The notes: a model not told the origin generated them from the letters alone. DNA of 64,000 bases from Blastochloris tepida (GCF_003966715.1 NZ_AP018907.1:1228001-1292000), one strand, 5' to 3'; numbered from the stretch's first letter, positions 7,419 through 17,392 are shown. Numbers and translations are program-made.

Positions 7419-8405
7419 ATGGCCCTGCGCACTGTGGCCTCACGCAACACCGGCAAGCTGGACGCCCCTCTGGCGGCGCAGCGGGACGTCCGGCCGGTGA
7501 CGCTGGAACAGCTTCGCGCCTTCGTCGGGGTCGCCGAGGACGGCGGGTTCCAGCGCGCCAGCTTGACCCTGCACCGCAGCCAGTCCGCCATCACCCAGAG
7601 CATCCGCAAGCTGGAGGACATCCTCGATTGCCGGCTGCTGGAGCGGCGTCAGGGCCATGTCGGCGGCCTCACCGCCGCGGGGGAGCGTTTCCTGCCGGCG
7701 GCGCAAGACGTCCTGGCGCGGCTGTCGGAGGCGGTGGCGGCTGTGCAGCGGCCGGAATTGGCCGGCCGCATCGCGCTCGGAGTGCCGGATGATTTCCGCG
7801 TCGCCGATATCCACGGCGCGATCTCGCGCTGCCTCAGCGTCAATCGCGGCCTGAGGGTTGAGATCACCTCGACATTGTCGTCGAAGATCGCCCGGCTGCT
7901 CGACAGCGGCCGGCTCGACCTAGGCATCCTGAGGACCACGGCGCCGCAAGCCGCCGCCGCCCGCCTTCCGGGCGAGCGGGTTCTGCGGATCGAGACACTG
8001 CACTGGGTGAGCCGGTCGCAGATTGCCGCGGACGCCCTGGCCGAGGTGCCGCTGGTGGTGTTTCCGGAGGGCTGCGCCTATCGTACCGCGGCGCTCGATG
8101 CATTGGGCCGCGCTGGGCGCACGGCCTATTTCGCCTATGTCAGCGCCTGTGACGAGAATGTTCTGGGCGCGATTTCGGCCGGTCTCGGCGTCGGCATTCT
8201 GCCGCGCAGCGCCATTGCCCCGGACCATGTGGTGCTCGGTGCCGCCGACGGCTTTCCCGATTTGCCGCCGGTCCGGCTCAGCCTGATCGTGCGGTCGAAG
8301 GGCGCGCTGTTCGAGCACTTCGCCGACGTGCTTGAGGCCGCCGCCGACGTGTTCGACCCGGCGGACGGCACCGCTCTCACTCCGCGGCAATACGGCGCGG
8401 AGTAG
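7419..8405 (+). CDS. LysR-family transcriptional regulator
   Basis: A 328-residue protein with an N-terminal winged helix-turn-helix (VTLEQLRAFVGVAEDGGFQR, then HRSQSAITQSIRKLEDILDC and LLERRQG) after about 28 extra residues, followed by a periplasmic-binding-protein-like effector domain. GGGGAG lies upstream of the ATG. It is divergent from the broken EamA gene, whose expression it probably controlled. Its last 29 bases overlap the end of the RND pump gene on the other strand. The ligand is unknown. Confidence 0.9.
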   Translation: MALRTVASRNTGKLDAPLAAQRDVRPVTLEQLRAFVGVAEDGGFQRASLTLHRSQSAITQSIRKLEDILDCRLLERRQGHVGGLTAAGERFLPAAQDVLARLSEAVAAVQRPELAGRIALGVPDDFRVADIHGAISRCLSVNRGLRVEITSTLSSKIARLLDSGRLDLGILRTTAPQAAAARLPGERVLRIETLHWVSRSQIAADALAEVPLVVFPEGCAYRTAALDALGRAGRTAYFAYVSACDENVLGAISAGLGVGILPRSAIAPDHVVLGAADGFPDLPPVRLSLIVRSKGALFEHFADVLEAAADVFDPADGTALTPRQYGAE

Positions 8406-11400
8406 CCTCGGCCGGGTGCAGCGGCTCGCGCTTGCGGCGCTGGAACAGCCGGTCGAACGCCAGGAACACCACCGGCGTGATGTAGAGCGTGAGAAGCTGC
8501 GACAGGCACAGGCCGCCGACCACGGCGATGCCGAGCGGCTGGCGCAGCTCGGCGCCGGCGCCGACGCCGAGCGCGATCGGCAGCGTGCCGAACACGGCGG
8601 CGAACGTCGTCATCATGATCGGCCGGAAGCGCAGCGCCGCCGCCTCGACGATCGCGGCCTCGGCCGTGGCGCCGGCCTGCTGGCGGGCATTGGCGAAGTC
8701 CACCATCATGATGGCGTTCTTCTTGACGATGCCGATCAGCATCACGAGGCCGATCATCGCGATGACGGAAAGATCCATGCCGGCGAACGAGAGCGCGATC
8801 AGCGCGCCGATGCCGGCGGTCGGCAGGCCCGACAGGATGGTCAGCGGGTGGATGAAGCTCTCGTAGAGGATGCCGAGCACGATGTAGATGACGATGACCG
8901 CGGCGAACAGCAGCAGGCCCTGATTGGCCAGCGCGTCCTGGAACAGCTGCGCCGTGCCCTGGAAGCTGGTCGAGATCGTCGCCGGCATGCCGATCTCGCG
9001 CGTCGCCTGCTCGATGCGCGACACCGCCTCGCCGAGCGAGACGCCGGGTGCGAGGTTGAACGAGATGGTCACCGCCGGCAGCTGCGCCAGATGCTGCACG
9101 GTGAGCGTGGTCGGCTGCTGCTCCAGCCGCGCCACCGTGTCGAGCGGGATCACCGCGCCGGTGGCGGTGCGCACGGTGAGGCGGCGCAGCAGCTCGGCCG
9201 GGTCGGTGGTGAATTTGGGATCGGCCTCCAGGATCACCTGATAGGTGTCGTCGGGGGCGTAGATGGTCGACACCTGCCGCGAGCCGTAGGCCGAATAGAA
9301 CAGGCTGCGGATCTGTTCGACATTGAGGCCGAGGCGGGCGGCGAGGTCGCGATCGATGTCGATATAGCCGGCGCGCGCGGTGATCTGCAGGTCGGAATTG
9401 ATGTCGAGCAGGCCGGGGATCCGCCGCATGCGGCTTTCGATCTGCGGCGCGTAGGTGCGCAGCGCGGCGAGGTCGGTCGATTGCAGCGTGTACTGGTACT
9501 GGCTGCGCGAGGACACCGCGCCGACCGAGATCGACTGCACCGGCTGGAAGAAGGCATTGATGCCCGGCACCTCGGCCGCCGCGCGCCGCAGGCGGCTGAT
9601 CACCTGCTGCATGTCGGCGGTGCGTTCGGGCCGGTCGCGCAGGCCGATGAACAGGCGCCCCGCATTCTGGGTGTTGGCGCCGGGGCCGGAGCCGACGGTG
9701 GACATCACCGAGACAACGTCGGGATCCTTGGCGATGATCTCGGCCACCACCTTCTGGCGCGCCACCATGGCCTCGAACGAGGCATCGTCCGGCCCCACCG
9801 TCGAGCCGAAGATCAGGCCGTTGTCCTCGCTGGGGAAGAAGCCCTTGGGGATGTCGCGGTAGAGCTGGAAGGTGAGCGCGAAGGTGGCGAGCGTGATCGC
9901 CAGCATCACCCGCTGATGGGCGAGCACCTTCTGCAGCGACCACGCATAGGCGGCGGCCATGGCATCGAAGCCGCGCTCGAAGCCCCGCAGCAGGACATTG
10001 GGCTTGGGCTCCTCGATCTGCGGCCTGAGCAGGCGCGAGCACAGCATCGGCGTCAGCGTCAGCGACACGATGCCGGAGATGATGATCGACATCGAGATGA
10101 CGAGGCCGAACTCGTTGAACATGCGCCCGACCACCCCGCCCATGAACAGCACGGGGATGAACACCGCCACCAGCGACACCGTCATCGAGATGATGGTGAA
10201 GCCGACCTCGCGCGAGCCCTTCAGCGCCGCCTCGTAGGGCTTCTCGCCCTTCTCGACGTGGCGCATGATGTTTTCGAGCATGACGATGGCGTCGTCGACC
10301 ACGAAGCCCACCGACAATGTCAGCGCCAGCAGCGAGATGTTGTTGATCGAATGGCCGAGCAGGTACATGCCGGCGAAGGTGCCGATCAGCGAGATCGGCA
10401 GCGCGATGGCCGGGATCAGCGTCGCCCGGGCGCTGCGCAGGAAGAAGTAGATGACGATGATCACCAGCACGATGGCGATGCCGAGGGTGATCTCGACATC
10501 CTCGATGGCATGGCGGATCGGCTTGGAGCGATCCATCATCACGTCGATATTGACGCCGGCCGGCAGCCCGGCGCGGATGCTCGGCAGCAGGGCCTGGATG
10601 CGGTCCACCACCTCGACGGTGTTGGCGTCGGGCTGGCGCTGCACGGCCAGCACGATGCCGCGCTGGCCGTTGAACCAGCTCGCGATCTTGTCGTTCTCGA
10701 TCGAGTCGACGGCGACCCCGATGTCCTCCACCCGCACCGGCGCGCCGTTCTGCCAGGCCACCACCACCGGCATGTAGTCGGCAGCGCGCATCAGCGGTCC
10801 GGTGGCGTCCAGGATGATGTTGCGGCTGCCCTGATTGACCGAGCCGACCGGCGTCGAGGAATTGGCGTTGGCCAGCGCCGTCTGGATCTCGGCGAGGCTC
10901 AGGCCGCGGGCGGCAAGCTGGTCGAGATCGGCGCGCACCCGGACGGCATATTTCTGGCTGCCGAAGATCATCACCTGGGCGACGCCGGGGAGGGTGGAGA
11001 GCCTGGGGACGATGGCCGACTGGGCGAAGGCGTCGATGTCCGACAGCCGCGCCTGATCGGACGACAGCGCCAGGAACAGAACCGGCTGATCGGCCGGGTT
11101 CACTTTTCGGAAGCTCGGCGGCGTCGTCATGTCGGCGGGCAGCCGCCGCTGGGCGGTCGAGATCGCCGACTGCACGTCGAGCGCCGCGCCGTCGATGTTC
11201 CGGGAGAGATCGAACTGCAGGACGATCGAGGTCTGGCCCAGCGTCGAGGTCGAGGCCATCGAGGTGACGCCGGCGATCGTCGAGAACTGGCGCTCCAGGA
11301 TCGAGGCGACCGAGGCCGCCATGGTCTCGGGGCTGGCGCCCGGAAGCTGCGCCGACACCTGGATGGTGGGGAAGTCGACGCGCGGCACCGCCGCCACCGG

Positions 11401-11493
11401 AAGCTGACGGTAGGCGAACAGGCCGGCCACCACGAAGGAGACCATCAGCAGGATAGTCATCACCGGGCGGCGGATGCAGAGCGCGGACAGCAT
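8377..11493 (-). CDS. RND multidrug efflux permease, MdtB/MdtC-like
   Basis: A 1038-residue inner-membrane proton-driven exporter of the hydrophobe/amphiphile RND family. It begins MLSALCIRRPVMTILLMVSF (first membrane helix), has the large periplasmic domains twice, and shows the helix-4 motif SVGFVVDDAIVMLENI with the paired aspartates of the proton relay. The C-terminal half repeats the layout (GIVKKNAIMMVDFANARQ). LPVAAVPRVDFPTIQVSAQL at the start matches the MdtB/MuxB branch. It is the second gene of an operon, with its start three bases after the stop of the membrane-fusion gene. No outer-membrane TolC-type gene or second permease is present in the window, so it must borrow an outer channel. 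Confidence 0.95.
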   Translation of the reverse strand: MLSALCIRRPVMTILLMVSFVVAGLFAYRQLPVAAVPRVDFPTIQVSAQLPGASPETMAASVASILERQFSTIAGVTSMASTSTLGQTSIVLQFDLSRNIDGAALDVQSAISTAQRRLPADMTTPPSFRKVNPADQPVLFLALSSDQARLSDIDAFAQSAIVPRLSTLPGVAQVMIFGSQKYAVRVRADLDQLAARGLSLAEIQTALANANSSTPVGSVNQGSRNIILDATGPLMRAADYMPVVVAWQNGAPVRVEDIGVAVDSIENDKIASWFNGQRGIVLAVQRQPDANTVEVVDRIQALLPSIRAGLPAGVNIDVMMDRSKPIRHAIEDVEITLGIAIVLVIIVIYFFLRSARATLIPAIALPISLIGTFAGMYLLGHSINNISLLALTLSVGFVVDDAIVMLENIMRHVEKGEKPYEAALKGSREVGFTIISMTVSLVAVFIPVLFMGGVVGRMFNEFGLVISMSIIISGIVSLTLTPMLCSRLLRPQIEEPKPNVLLRGFERGFDAMAAAYAWSLQKVLAHQRVMLAITLATFALTFQLYRDIPKGFFPSEDNGLIFGSTVGPDDASFEAMVARQKVVAEIIAKDPDVVSVMSTVGSGPGANTQNAGRLFIGLRDRPERTADMQQVISRLRRAAAEVPGINAFFQPVQSISVGAVSSRSQYQYTLQSTDLAALRTYAPQIESRMRRIPGLLDINSDLQITARAGYIDIDRDLAARLGLNVEQIRSLFYSAYGSRQVSTIYAPDDTYQVILEADPKFTTDPAELLRRLTVRTATGAVIPLDTVARLEQQPTTLTVQHLAQLPAVTISFNLAPGVSLGEAVSRIEQATREIGMPATISTSFQGTAQLFQDALANQGLLLFAAVIVIYIVLGILYESFIHPLTILSGLPTAGIGALIALSFAGMDLSVIAMIGLVMLIGIVKKNAIMMVDFANARQQAGATAEAAIVEAAALRFRPIMMTTFAAVFGTLPIALGVGAGAELRQPLGIAVVGGLCLSQLLTLYITPVVFLAFDRLFQRRKREPLHPAEATPRRIAAE

Positions 11494-11496
11494 CGG

Positions 11497-12687
11497 TCAG
11501 CTTCCGTTGGCCAGCGCCGGGGCAGGGCGGCGGGCGCGGGCGGGATCGCGCGACACGGCAGCGCCGTTCACCAGCCGAAGCTGGCCGTCGGTCACCACGT
11601 CCTCGCCGATTTCGAGGCCGGAGGCGACCACGGTGAAATTGCTCTGCGTGCGTGTCACTGCGATGCGGCGCAGCTGCGCGGTGTCGTCCTTGATCACGAA
11701 CACGAACGGCCCGTTCTGGCCGATCTGCACCGCGGCCGAGGGCACCACGGTGGCACCGGGCTCCTCGCCCAGGATGACCGTCACCGTGACGAAGGCGCCC
11801 GGCCACAGCCGCTCCTCGGCATTGGGCATCGACGCCTTCACCCCCACCGTGCCGGTGGCGAGATCGACGGCGTTCTCGACGAAGGCGACGGTGCCGCGCA
11901 CCGGCCCCGCGGGCGTCTTGGCCTCCACCGCCACCGGACCTTCGGCCATCGCCCGGCGCAGCGGCGCCAGCGCCGACTGCGGAATCGAGAAGGCGACATA
12001 GATCGGGTCGAACTGGTTGATGGTGGCGATGACGCCGGAATCGGCGGCACGAATCACGGTGCCGGCCTTGGCGGTGATCGACCCGATGCGGCCGGCCAGG
12101 GGGGCGCGGATGCGGGTGAAGCTGAGCGAGGTGACGAGGCTGTCGCGCTGGGCGCGGCCGGCGGCGAGCTGGGCCTCGTTGACGCGGACCAGGGTGGCGG
12201 CGACATCGCGCTGCACCTGGGTGGCGATCTTGCGGCGCAGCAGATCCTCGGCACGGTCGAGGTCGCGCTTGGCCTGCTCAAGCTGGGCCGTGTCCTTTTC
12301 GATCTGGGCCTCGACCTGGGAAAGCTGGGCCTGCAGCGCGCGGTCGTCGAGCGTGAACAGCAGGTCGCCGGCCTTCACCACCGCGCCCTCGGCGACATGA
12401 ACCTCGGTGATCTCGCTGTCGATGCGCGGGCGGATGGCGATGGAGGCGACCGGCTGCACGGTGCCGACGGCGTCCAGCGTCACCGGCATGGTGCGCCGCT
12501 CCACCTTCTCGGTGACCACCGGCACGGCGGCGCGGGCGGGGGCGCGCGGGGCGGCACTCTGGCTGGGGATGAGGGCGGACAGGCCCGGCACCTGCGCCGC
12601 GATCGGCCTGAGAGTGGGCCAGAACCACCAGCCGAGCCCGGCGAGCACAATGAGGGTGGCGATCGAGAAGGAGCGCGTGCGCGGCAT
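11497..12687 (-). CDS. RND efflux periplasmic adaptor (membrane-fusion protein)
   Basis: A 396-residue adaptor that would link the permease to an outer-membrane channel. One N-terminal membrane anchor (ATLIVLAGLGWWFWPTL) is followed by the lipoyl/coiled-coil hairpin region (IRPRIDSEITEVHVAEGAVV, then a heptad-rich QAQLSQVEAQIEKDTAQLEQ) and the beta-barrel domain (RIRAPLAGRIGSITAKAG). The frame is open 44 codons further upstream, but MPRTRSFSIATL at 12687 gives the standard signal-anchor start. It is first gene of the efflux operon, and a palindromic operator candidate lies about 75-105 bp upstream. Confidence 0.92.
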   Translation of the reverse strand: MPRTRSFSIATLIVLAGLGWWFWPTLRPIAAQVPGLSALIPSQSAAPRAPARAAVPVVTEKVERRTMPVTLDAVGTVQPVASIAIRPRIDSEITEVHVAEGAVVKAGDLLFTLDDRALQAQLSQVEAQIEKDTAQLEQAKRDLDRAEDLLRRKIATQVQRDVAATLVRVNEAQLAAGRAQRDSLVTSLSFTRIRAPLAGRIGSITAKAGTVIRAADSGVIATINQFDPIYVAFSIPQSALAPLRRAMAEGPVAVEAKTPAGPVRGTVAFVENAVDLATGTVGVKASMPNAEERLWPGAFVTVTVILGEEPGATVVPSAAVQIGQNGPFVFVIKDDTAQLRRIAVTRTQSNFTVVASGLEIGEDVVTDGQLRLVNGAAVSRDPARARRPAPALANGS

Positions 12688-12759
12688 GTCCGTTCCGGTT
12701 CCGTTGGGGCGCCGACGCCGTGCCGACCGGCGACAAATAAAATTGGCGGGTGCCCGGCA

Positions 12760-12794
12760 TGTTGTGTCCCGACATGGCACGTGGGGACACAACA
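12760..12794. promoter_or_regulatory. Perfect 11-bp inverted repeat upstream of the efflux operon
   Basis: TGTTGTGTCCC (12760-12770) and GGGACACAACA (12784-12794) are perfect inverted repeats with a 13-bp spacer, 73-107 bp before the adaptor start. This is the form of an operator for a dimeric repressor. Further TGTGCAACA/CACAATGTGT half-matches follow at 12800-12828. No repressor gene is adjacent. Confidence 0.5.
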
Positions 12795-12968
12795 GGCCGT
12801 GTGCAACAACCGCCGGCACAATGTGTAACCCGGTTGTTCGGCCCAGCCACGTTAATTATCGGCAAAGGTGGCGAGGGTGCGGACTGTCCGCGCCGCCGCC
12901 TGTTCAAACAATTGCGAGCGGCCGGCAGTCGAAACCGGGTGCAGGTGCGAAGAGAGGCGGGGAACCGG
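12795..12968. other. Intergenic stretch without a recognised gene
   Basis: Continues upstream from the operator candidate; no frame on either strand has a convincing start and composition. Confidence 0.35.
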
Positions 12969-13118
12969 TCAGCGGAACCGGGACGCGCCCGGATCGCGGC
13001 CGCGGAACAGCACGCGCAGGATCAGCACGCGCCCCGGCTCGACCAGGAACGCGATGGTGGCGGCATCGAGCCGAGGCAGTTGTCGTGATGCCGAAGGCCG
13101 CAAGACGTGACTCGTCAT
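12969..13118 (-). pseudogene. C-terminal remnant of a RelE/ParE-like toxin
   Basis: A short minus-strand frame of 49 codons reads RQLPRLDAATIAFLVEPGRV and then LILRVLFRGRDPG. It has the terminal beta-strand and basic R-V-L-x-R-G-R-D signature of RelE/ParE toxins. The N-terminal half of such a toxin (about 45 residues) is missing: upstream lies the palindromic repeat at 13116, which may have replaced it. No antitoxin gene adjoins. It is probably a dead fragment, and could be chance. Confidence 0.35.
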
Positions 13119-13201
13119 GCCCGCGCTTGTCGCGGGCATCCACGTCTTGAAAACCTATTTGAAAACAAAGACGTGGATGGCCGGGACAAGCCCGGCCATG
13201 A
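13116..13201. repeat. Long palindromic intergenic repeat
   Basis: Two arms (ATGCCCGCGCTTGTCGCGGG with ATCCACGTCTTG, and AGACGTGGAT with GGCCGGGACAAGCCCGGCCA) surround a short AT-rich centre. The outer parts also form their own hairpins. This is a familiar kind of intergenic element in Hyphomicrobiales genomes. Confidence 0.75.
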
Positions 13202-13314
13202 CGGCGGCGGGCTTGTGCCAGACGCCGCAGGCGCAAGTCACGCCGAAAGAGATCGCGTTTCGGCTCGATCTCTCTCGGCCCAGGCGATTCAAATCCGTGA
13301 ACGCCGTAGCTCTT

Positions 13315-13451
13315 GCGGGAGAGGGTGGCGAGCGATCGTCAGATCGCGAGGCGGGTGAGGGGTGATATCGAGCCAGCTTGTGAAGATACCCCTCACCCGG
13401 CTCAACCTCGTCATACTCGGTCTCGCCACCCTCTCCCGCAAGGGGAGAGGG
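13315..13451. repeat. Palindromic repeat downstream of parC, with terminator-like hairpin
   Basis: GCGGGAGAGGGTGGCGAG (13315-13332) is perfectly inverted at 13422-13439. The inner arms GGGTGAGGGGT/ACCCCTCACCC pair too. At its right end CCCTCTCCC-N5-GGGAGAGGG (13429-13451) forms a strong hairpin that could stop parC transcripts, though no T-run follows. Confidence 0.75.
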
Positions 13452-13485
13452 AAGAGGAAGGCCGGCCTGTGGGCCGGAAACCGCA

Positions 13486-15747
13486 TCACTCGAACTTGTT
13501 CGACTTCGGGAAGCCCTTCGGGGGCAGGCGGCCGGAATCGGAGCGGGTGCCGATCCATTCGCGCAGGTCGCGCTTGTCGACCGTGAAATTGCGCTCGGCC
13601 GAATCGGTCCAGGACAGGCCGTCCTCGAGCGCGAAGCATTTGGCATCGGCGAGGCCACCATCGCGGAAACGCTGCAGCCGCACGCCCTTGCCGCGCGGCA
13701 TCTCCGGTACCTGGTTGAGCGGGAATACCAGGAGGCGCCGGTTGTCGCCGATGGTGGCGACGTGGTCGCCCTCGACCGGCTTCACCAGCCGCGCCTCGTC
13801 CGGCGCATCGACGACCAGCACCTGCTTGCCCTTGCGGGTGGTGGCGAGGCAGTCGTCCTCGGCCACCACGAAGCCCTTGGCCTCGCGGCTCGCCACCAAG
13901 AGCTTGCGCCCGCCCTCATGGATGAAGGCATCGACCACGTCGTCGGCCTGCTCCATGTCGAGGAACAGGCGGATCGGCTCGCCATGGCCGCGCCCGCCGG
14001 GCAGCTTGGCGGCATCCAGCGTGTAGAACCGGCCATTGGTGGCGAACACCATGATCTTCGACGTGGTCTCGGCGTAGAAGGCGAGCTTCAGCCGGTCGTC
14101 GGTCTTGAAGGTGAGGCCCGAGACGTCCTCCTGGTGACCTTTCAGCGCGCGGATCCAGCCCTTCTCCGACAGGATGACGGTGATCGGCTCGCGCTCGACC
14201 AGCGCCTCCTGCACCGCCTCCTCGTCATGCTCGGGCGCGGTGCCGAACACGGTGCGGCGCCGGCCGAGCTTCGATTTGGGATCGTAGCTCTCGCGCACCT
14301 TGGCGATCTCGCCCGAGATCGCGCGCCACTGCAGCGTCTCGGAGTTCAAGAGGCGCTCGAGGCTCGCCTTCTCCTGGGTCAGCGCGTCGTGCTCGCGCTT
14401 GATCTCGATCTCCTCCAGCTTGCGCAGACTGCGCAGCCGCATGTCGAGAATGGCGGTGGCCTGCACGTCGGTGAGCTTGAAGACTCTGATCAGCTCGGCC
14501 TTGGGATCATCGTGATTGCGGATGATCCGGATCACCTTGTCGATGTTGAGATAGGCGACAAGATAGCCGCCCAGCACTTCCAGCCGGTGCGCGATCTCAG
14601 CAAGGCGGTGCTGCGAGCGGCGGGTGAGCACGACGCGGCGATGGTCGAGCCATTCGCGCAGCAGGTCGGCGAGGCCCACCACCTTCGGCACCTGGCCGCC
14701 GACCAGCACGTTCATGTTGAGCGGGAAGCGGCTTTCAAGCTCGGTGAGCTTGAACAGGCTTTCCATCAGCAGCGACGGCTCGACATTGCGGCTCTTGGGC
14801 TCGAGAACGATGCGGATGTCCTCGGTCGACTCGTCGCGCACGTCGGCCAGCAGCGGCAGCTTCTTGGCTTCCAGCAGCTCGGCGATCTTCTCGATCAGGC
14901 GCGATTTGGCCACCTGATAGGGAATCTCGGTGACGATGACGGTCCAGGCGCCGCGCGCGCCCTCCTCGGTTTCCCATCTGGCGCGGACGCGGAAGCCGCC
15001 ACGGCCGGTCTCATAGGCCTCGCGGATCGCGGCCTTGTCATAGACGATGATGCCGCCGGTGGGGAAATCCGGACCCTTGACGATCTTGAGCAGGTCGAGC
15101 GTCGTCGCCTGCGGGTTGTCGATCAGATGCGCCGCGGCATCGAGCAGCTCGGCCATGTTGTGCGGTGGGATCGAGGTCGCCATGCCGACTGCGATGCCGG
15201 CCGAGCCGTTGGCGAGGAGATGCGGCACAGCGGCCGGCAGCACCACCGGCTCGGATTCCGAGCCGTCATAGGTGGGGCGGAAATCGACGGTGTCGTCGTC
15301 GAGCCCGTCGAGCAAGAGGCGCGCGGTCTCGGTTAGGCGCGCCTCGGTGTAACGCATGGCGGCGGCGCTATCGCCGTCGACATTGCCGAAATTGCCTTGT
15401 CCGTCGACCAGCGGGTAGCGCTGGGCGAAATCCTGGGCGAGGCGCACCAGCGCGTCATAGACCGACTGGTCGCCGTGCGGGTGGAACTTGCCGATGACGT
15501 CGCCGACCACGCGGGCGCTCTTCTTGAACGCCGCGCCCGGGTCGAGCCGCAGCGCCCGCATGGCATAGAGCACGCGGCGGTGGACCGGCTTCAGGCCGTC
15601 GCGCGCGTCGGGCAGCGCGCGGTGCATGATGGTGGAGAGCGCATAGGCGAGGTAGCGCTCCTCGAGCGCGCTCTTGAGGTCGATCGGCTCGATATTGCCG
15701 CCCGCCCCCTCGCCATCCCCCGACGGCGGCAGAATCCGTTTTCCCAT
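13486..15747 (-). CDS. parC: DNA topoisomerase IV subunit A
   Basis: A 753-residue type IIA topoisomerase subunit that cuts and rejoins DNA, with ParE, to unlink daughter chromosomes. The N-terminal breakage-reunion domain shows [20 protein letters not shown], then [19 protein letters not shown] and the active-site tyrosine in [10 protein letters not shown]. The C-terminal beta-propeller region is short, as expected for ParC rather than GyrA, and the GyrA-box is absent. The ATG at 15747 gives a short leader before [20 protein letters not shown]. ParE is not in the window. Confidence 0.95.
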   Translation of the reverse strand: MGKRILPPSGDGEGAGGNIEPIDLKSALEERYLAYALSTIMHRALPDARDGLKPVHRRVLYAMRALRLDPGAAFKKSARVVGDVIGKFHPHGDQSVYDALVRLAQDFAQRYPLVDGQGNFGNVDGDSAAAMRYTEARLTETARLLLDGLDDDTVDFRPTYDGSESEPVVLPAAVPHLLANGSAGIAVGMATSIPPHNMAELLDAAAHLIDNPQATTLDLLKIVKGPDFPTGGIIVYDKAAIREAYETGRGGFRVRARWETEEGARGAWTVIVTEIPYQVAKSRLIEKIAELLEAKKLPLLADVRDESTEDIRIVLEPKSRNVEPSLLMESLFKLTELESRFPLNMNVLVGGQVPKVVGLADLLREWLDHRRVVLTRRSQHRLAEIAHRLEVLGGYLVAYLNIDKVIRIIRNHDDPKAELIRVFKLTDVQATAILDMRLRSLRKLEEIEIKREHDALTQEKASLERLLNSETLQWRAISGEIAKVRESYDPKSKLGRRRTVFGTAPEHDEEAVQEALVEREPITVILSEKGWIRALKGHQEDVSGLTFKTDDRLKLAFYAETTSKIMVFATNGRFYTLDAAKLPGGRGHGEPIRLFLDMEQADDVVDAFIHEGGRKLLVASREAKGFVVAEDDCLATTRKGKQVLVVDAPDEARLVKPVEGDHVATIGDNRRLLVFPLNQVPEMPRGKGVRLQRFRDGGLADAKCFALEDGLSWTDSAERNFTVDKRDLREWIGTRSDSGRLPPKGFPKSNKFE

Positions 15748-15915
15748 GGCTCAACGGGTACAGGAGGGGAACGGAGGCGGCAAGGGCGGGGGGGGGGGAA
15801 GTGTGAGGACAACTATCAACTTAAGATTTTTTACTACTTGTGGAAACCCCTTTTTATTGCGCCAAATTCGGGCAACTCCTTCGGAGTCGGATATCGAGAC
15901 CAAAAATTTTGCACC
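15748..15915. other. Junction of GC-rich and AT-rich DNA with an 11-G run
   Basis: Upstream of both parC and the dGTPase gene. A run of 11 G (15788-15798) is followed immediately by AT-rich DNA (TTAAGATTTTTTACTACTTG) that leads into the AT-rich dGTPase gene and probably holds its promoter. The sharp change in composition marks the left border of a probable insertion. Confidence 0.6.
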
Positions 15916-17283
15916 ATGAAACACGCAAGTCCCGACCAATCAATGTCCTGGTTCGCTAGAAAAGAGAATTGGACGCCTCAGAGTGATGATGCGCGCACTG
16001 CTGGGGATGTAGATTACGCAAGGGTGATACACTCAGCATCATTTCGTCGCCTTCAAGGAAAGACACAGATTCTGAACCTTGGAGATAGTGATTTCTACAG
16101 GACTCGCCTTACACATTCCTTAGAAGTGGCGCAAATATCTGGTGGAATCGCTGCTCATTTCAAAAAAAATTTCGCGGAACATCCGGCATCAAAATTCTTT
16201 CCCGACCGCAGTATGATTCACGCAATTGGATGCATTCATGATCTCGGTCACCCACCGTTCGGTCATGGTGGAGAAGTCGCGTTAAATTACTGCATGCGGG
16301 AGAACGGCGGCTTTGAAGGGAATGGCCAAACTTTGCGAATTTTAACACGGTTTGAGAATTTTTCAGCTAGTTCTGGTGCTAATTTAACAAGGAGGGCGCT
16401 CCTTGGGGTATTAAAATACCCCGCACCTTATTCTATAGTTTATAATAATACTATAAATCCATGCCTGAAATCAGGAACAACTGCTATCAAAATTATCGAT
16501 AGAAATAAATCAAAGCCACCAAAATGCTATCTAGATTGTGAAGAAGATGTCGTAGATTGGTTACTTGAGCCTCTAAAAAATGAGGATCGCTACCGGTTTA
16601 AGGCAGTAAAAAATATTCCCGATAAACACCACAAAACAATACACAAATCATTTGATTGCAGCATAATGGATATTGCAGACGATATAGCATATGGAGTGCA
16701 TGATCTAGAAGACGCAATAGCGCTCTGTCTTATAAGCGAGAAAAGATTTCGTGAGCTTGTGCCAGAAGAGGCGTGTGAGTCTTTCTTAACATCTCTAAAG
16801 GCGCGATATCAATCGGAAACCAAGAACAATGTATATGACATCTTTGTCTCAAAATTGTTCGGTGACAGCAAGGAACGGAAGCACTATATAAACAGGCTGG
16901 TACACCATTTCATTAACGCAGTCACCATTGAAGAAAAAACCGAATTTGAAGAGTCCCTGCTGCGCTTCCATGCGTCAATGCAACCTGGGCCGCGTAAGTT
17001 TCTAGAGCATCTGAAACAACTCGTTATTGAAGATGTTATTACGAGCGCAAGCGTTCAGCATCTTGAGTTAAAAGGCCAGATGATGGTTGTATCGGTCTTT
17101 GAAGCCATCCAATCAGATCCCGAGCGCCTATTGCCCCGAGATACATTGAAATCTTTTCATTTATCGAGCGACGGCCTAAGGGTTATCTGCGATTATGTTG
17201 CGGGAATGACAGATGGTTATTTACTAAAAACATATGATCGACTGTTTAGTCCCCGAATGGGGTCGGTGTTTGATAAACTATAA
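15916..17283 (+). CDS. dGTP triphosphohydrolase-like HD-domain protein, horizontally acquired
   Basis: A 455-residue HD-superfamily phosphohydrolase of the dGTPase type, which would split dNTPs into nucleoside and triphosphate. Metal-binding residues are visible: H67 in TRLTHSLEVAQ, H108-D109 in GCIHDLGHPPFGHGGE and a later aspartate in MDIADDIAYGVHDLEDA. The N-terminal ARVIHSASFRRLQGKTQI is the usual dGTPase lead-in. Its codon use is strikingly AT-rich (Asn, Lys and Ile codons ending in A/T) against neighbours near 65-70% GC, which indicates recent transfer. The ATG at 15916 is chosen because the frame upstream is a parC shadow. Possible roles are nucleotide-pool control or phage defence by dNTP depletion; context does not decide. 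Confidence 0.88.
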   Translation: MKHASPDQSMSWFARKENWTPQSDDARTAGDVDYARVIHSASFRRLQGKTQILNLGDSDFYRTRLTHSLEVAQISGGIAAHFKKNFAEHPASKFFPDRSMIHAIGCIHDLGHPPFGHGGEVALNYCMRENGGFEGNGQTLRILTRFENFSASSGANLTRRALLGVLKYPAPYSIVYNNTINPCLKSGTTAIKIIDRNKSKPPKCYLDCEEDVVDWLLEPLKNEDRYRFKAVKNIPDKHHKTIHKSFDCSIMDIADDIAYGVHDLEDAIALCLISEKRFRELVPEEACESFLTSLKARYQSETKNNVYDIFVSKLFGDSKERKHYINRLVHHFINAVTIEEKTEFEESLLRFHASMQPGPRKFLEHLKQLVIEDVITSASVQHLELKGQMMVVSVFEAIQSDPERLLPRDTLKSFHLSSDGLRVICDYVAGMTDGYLLKTYDRLFSPRMGSVFDKL

Positions 17284-17295
17284 AATGTAGCAAGC

Positions 17296-17392
17296 GTAGG
17301 GCGGAATAGCGAAGCGTATCCCGCCGCCCCGAAGTCAGCCTCCGCCGCCCCTGCGCAATACGCTGACGCTCTTGCGCCCTACGAAGACGGCC
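17296..17392. repeat. Dispersed palindromic repeat, family C, copy 1
   Basis: GTAGGGCGGAATAGCGAAGC at the left and GCGCAATACGC...TTGCGCCCTAC at the right form long inverted arms. Related copies lie at 28068, 43330, 43446 and 49665. Here it follows the dGTPase gene directly. The segment 17393-17577 after it holds further palindromic GC-rich repeat sequence (for example GAGCATCGCTTCGCGATGCTC) and no gene. Confidence 0.85.

Noticed and set aside
8332..12828. 1498-codon plus-strand open frame
   Set aside because: Antisense shadow of the RND permease and adaptor genes; Asp/Arg/His-rich without any domain.
15397..15915. N-terminal extension of the dGTPase frame
   Set aside because: It is a shadow of parC; composition and similarity begin only at 15916.
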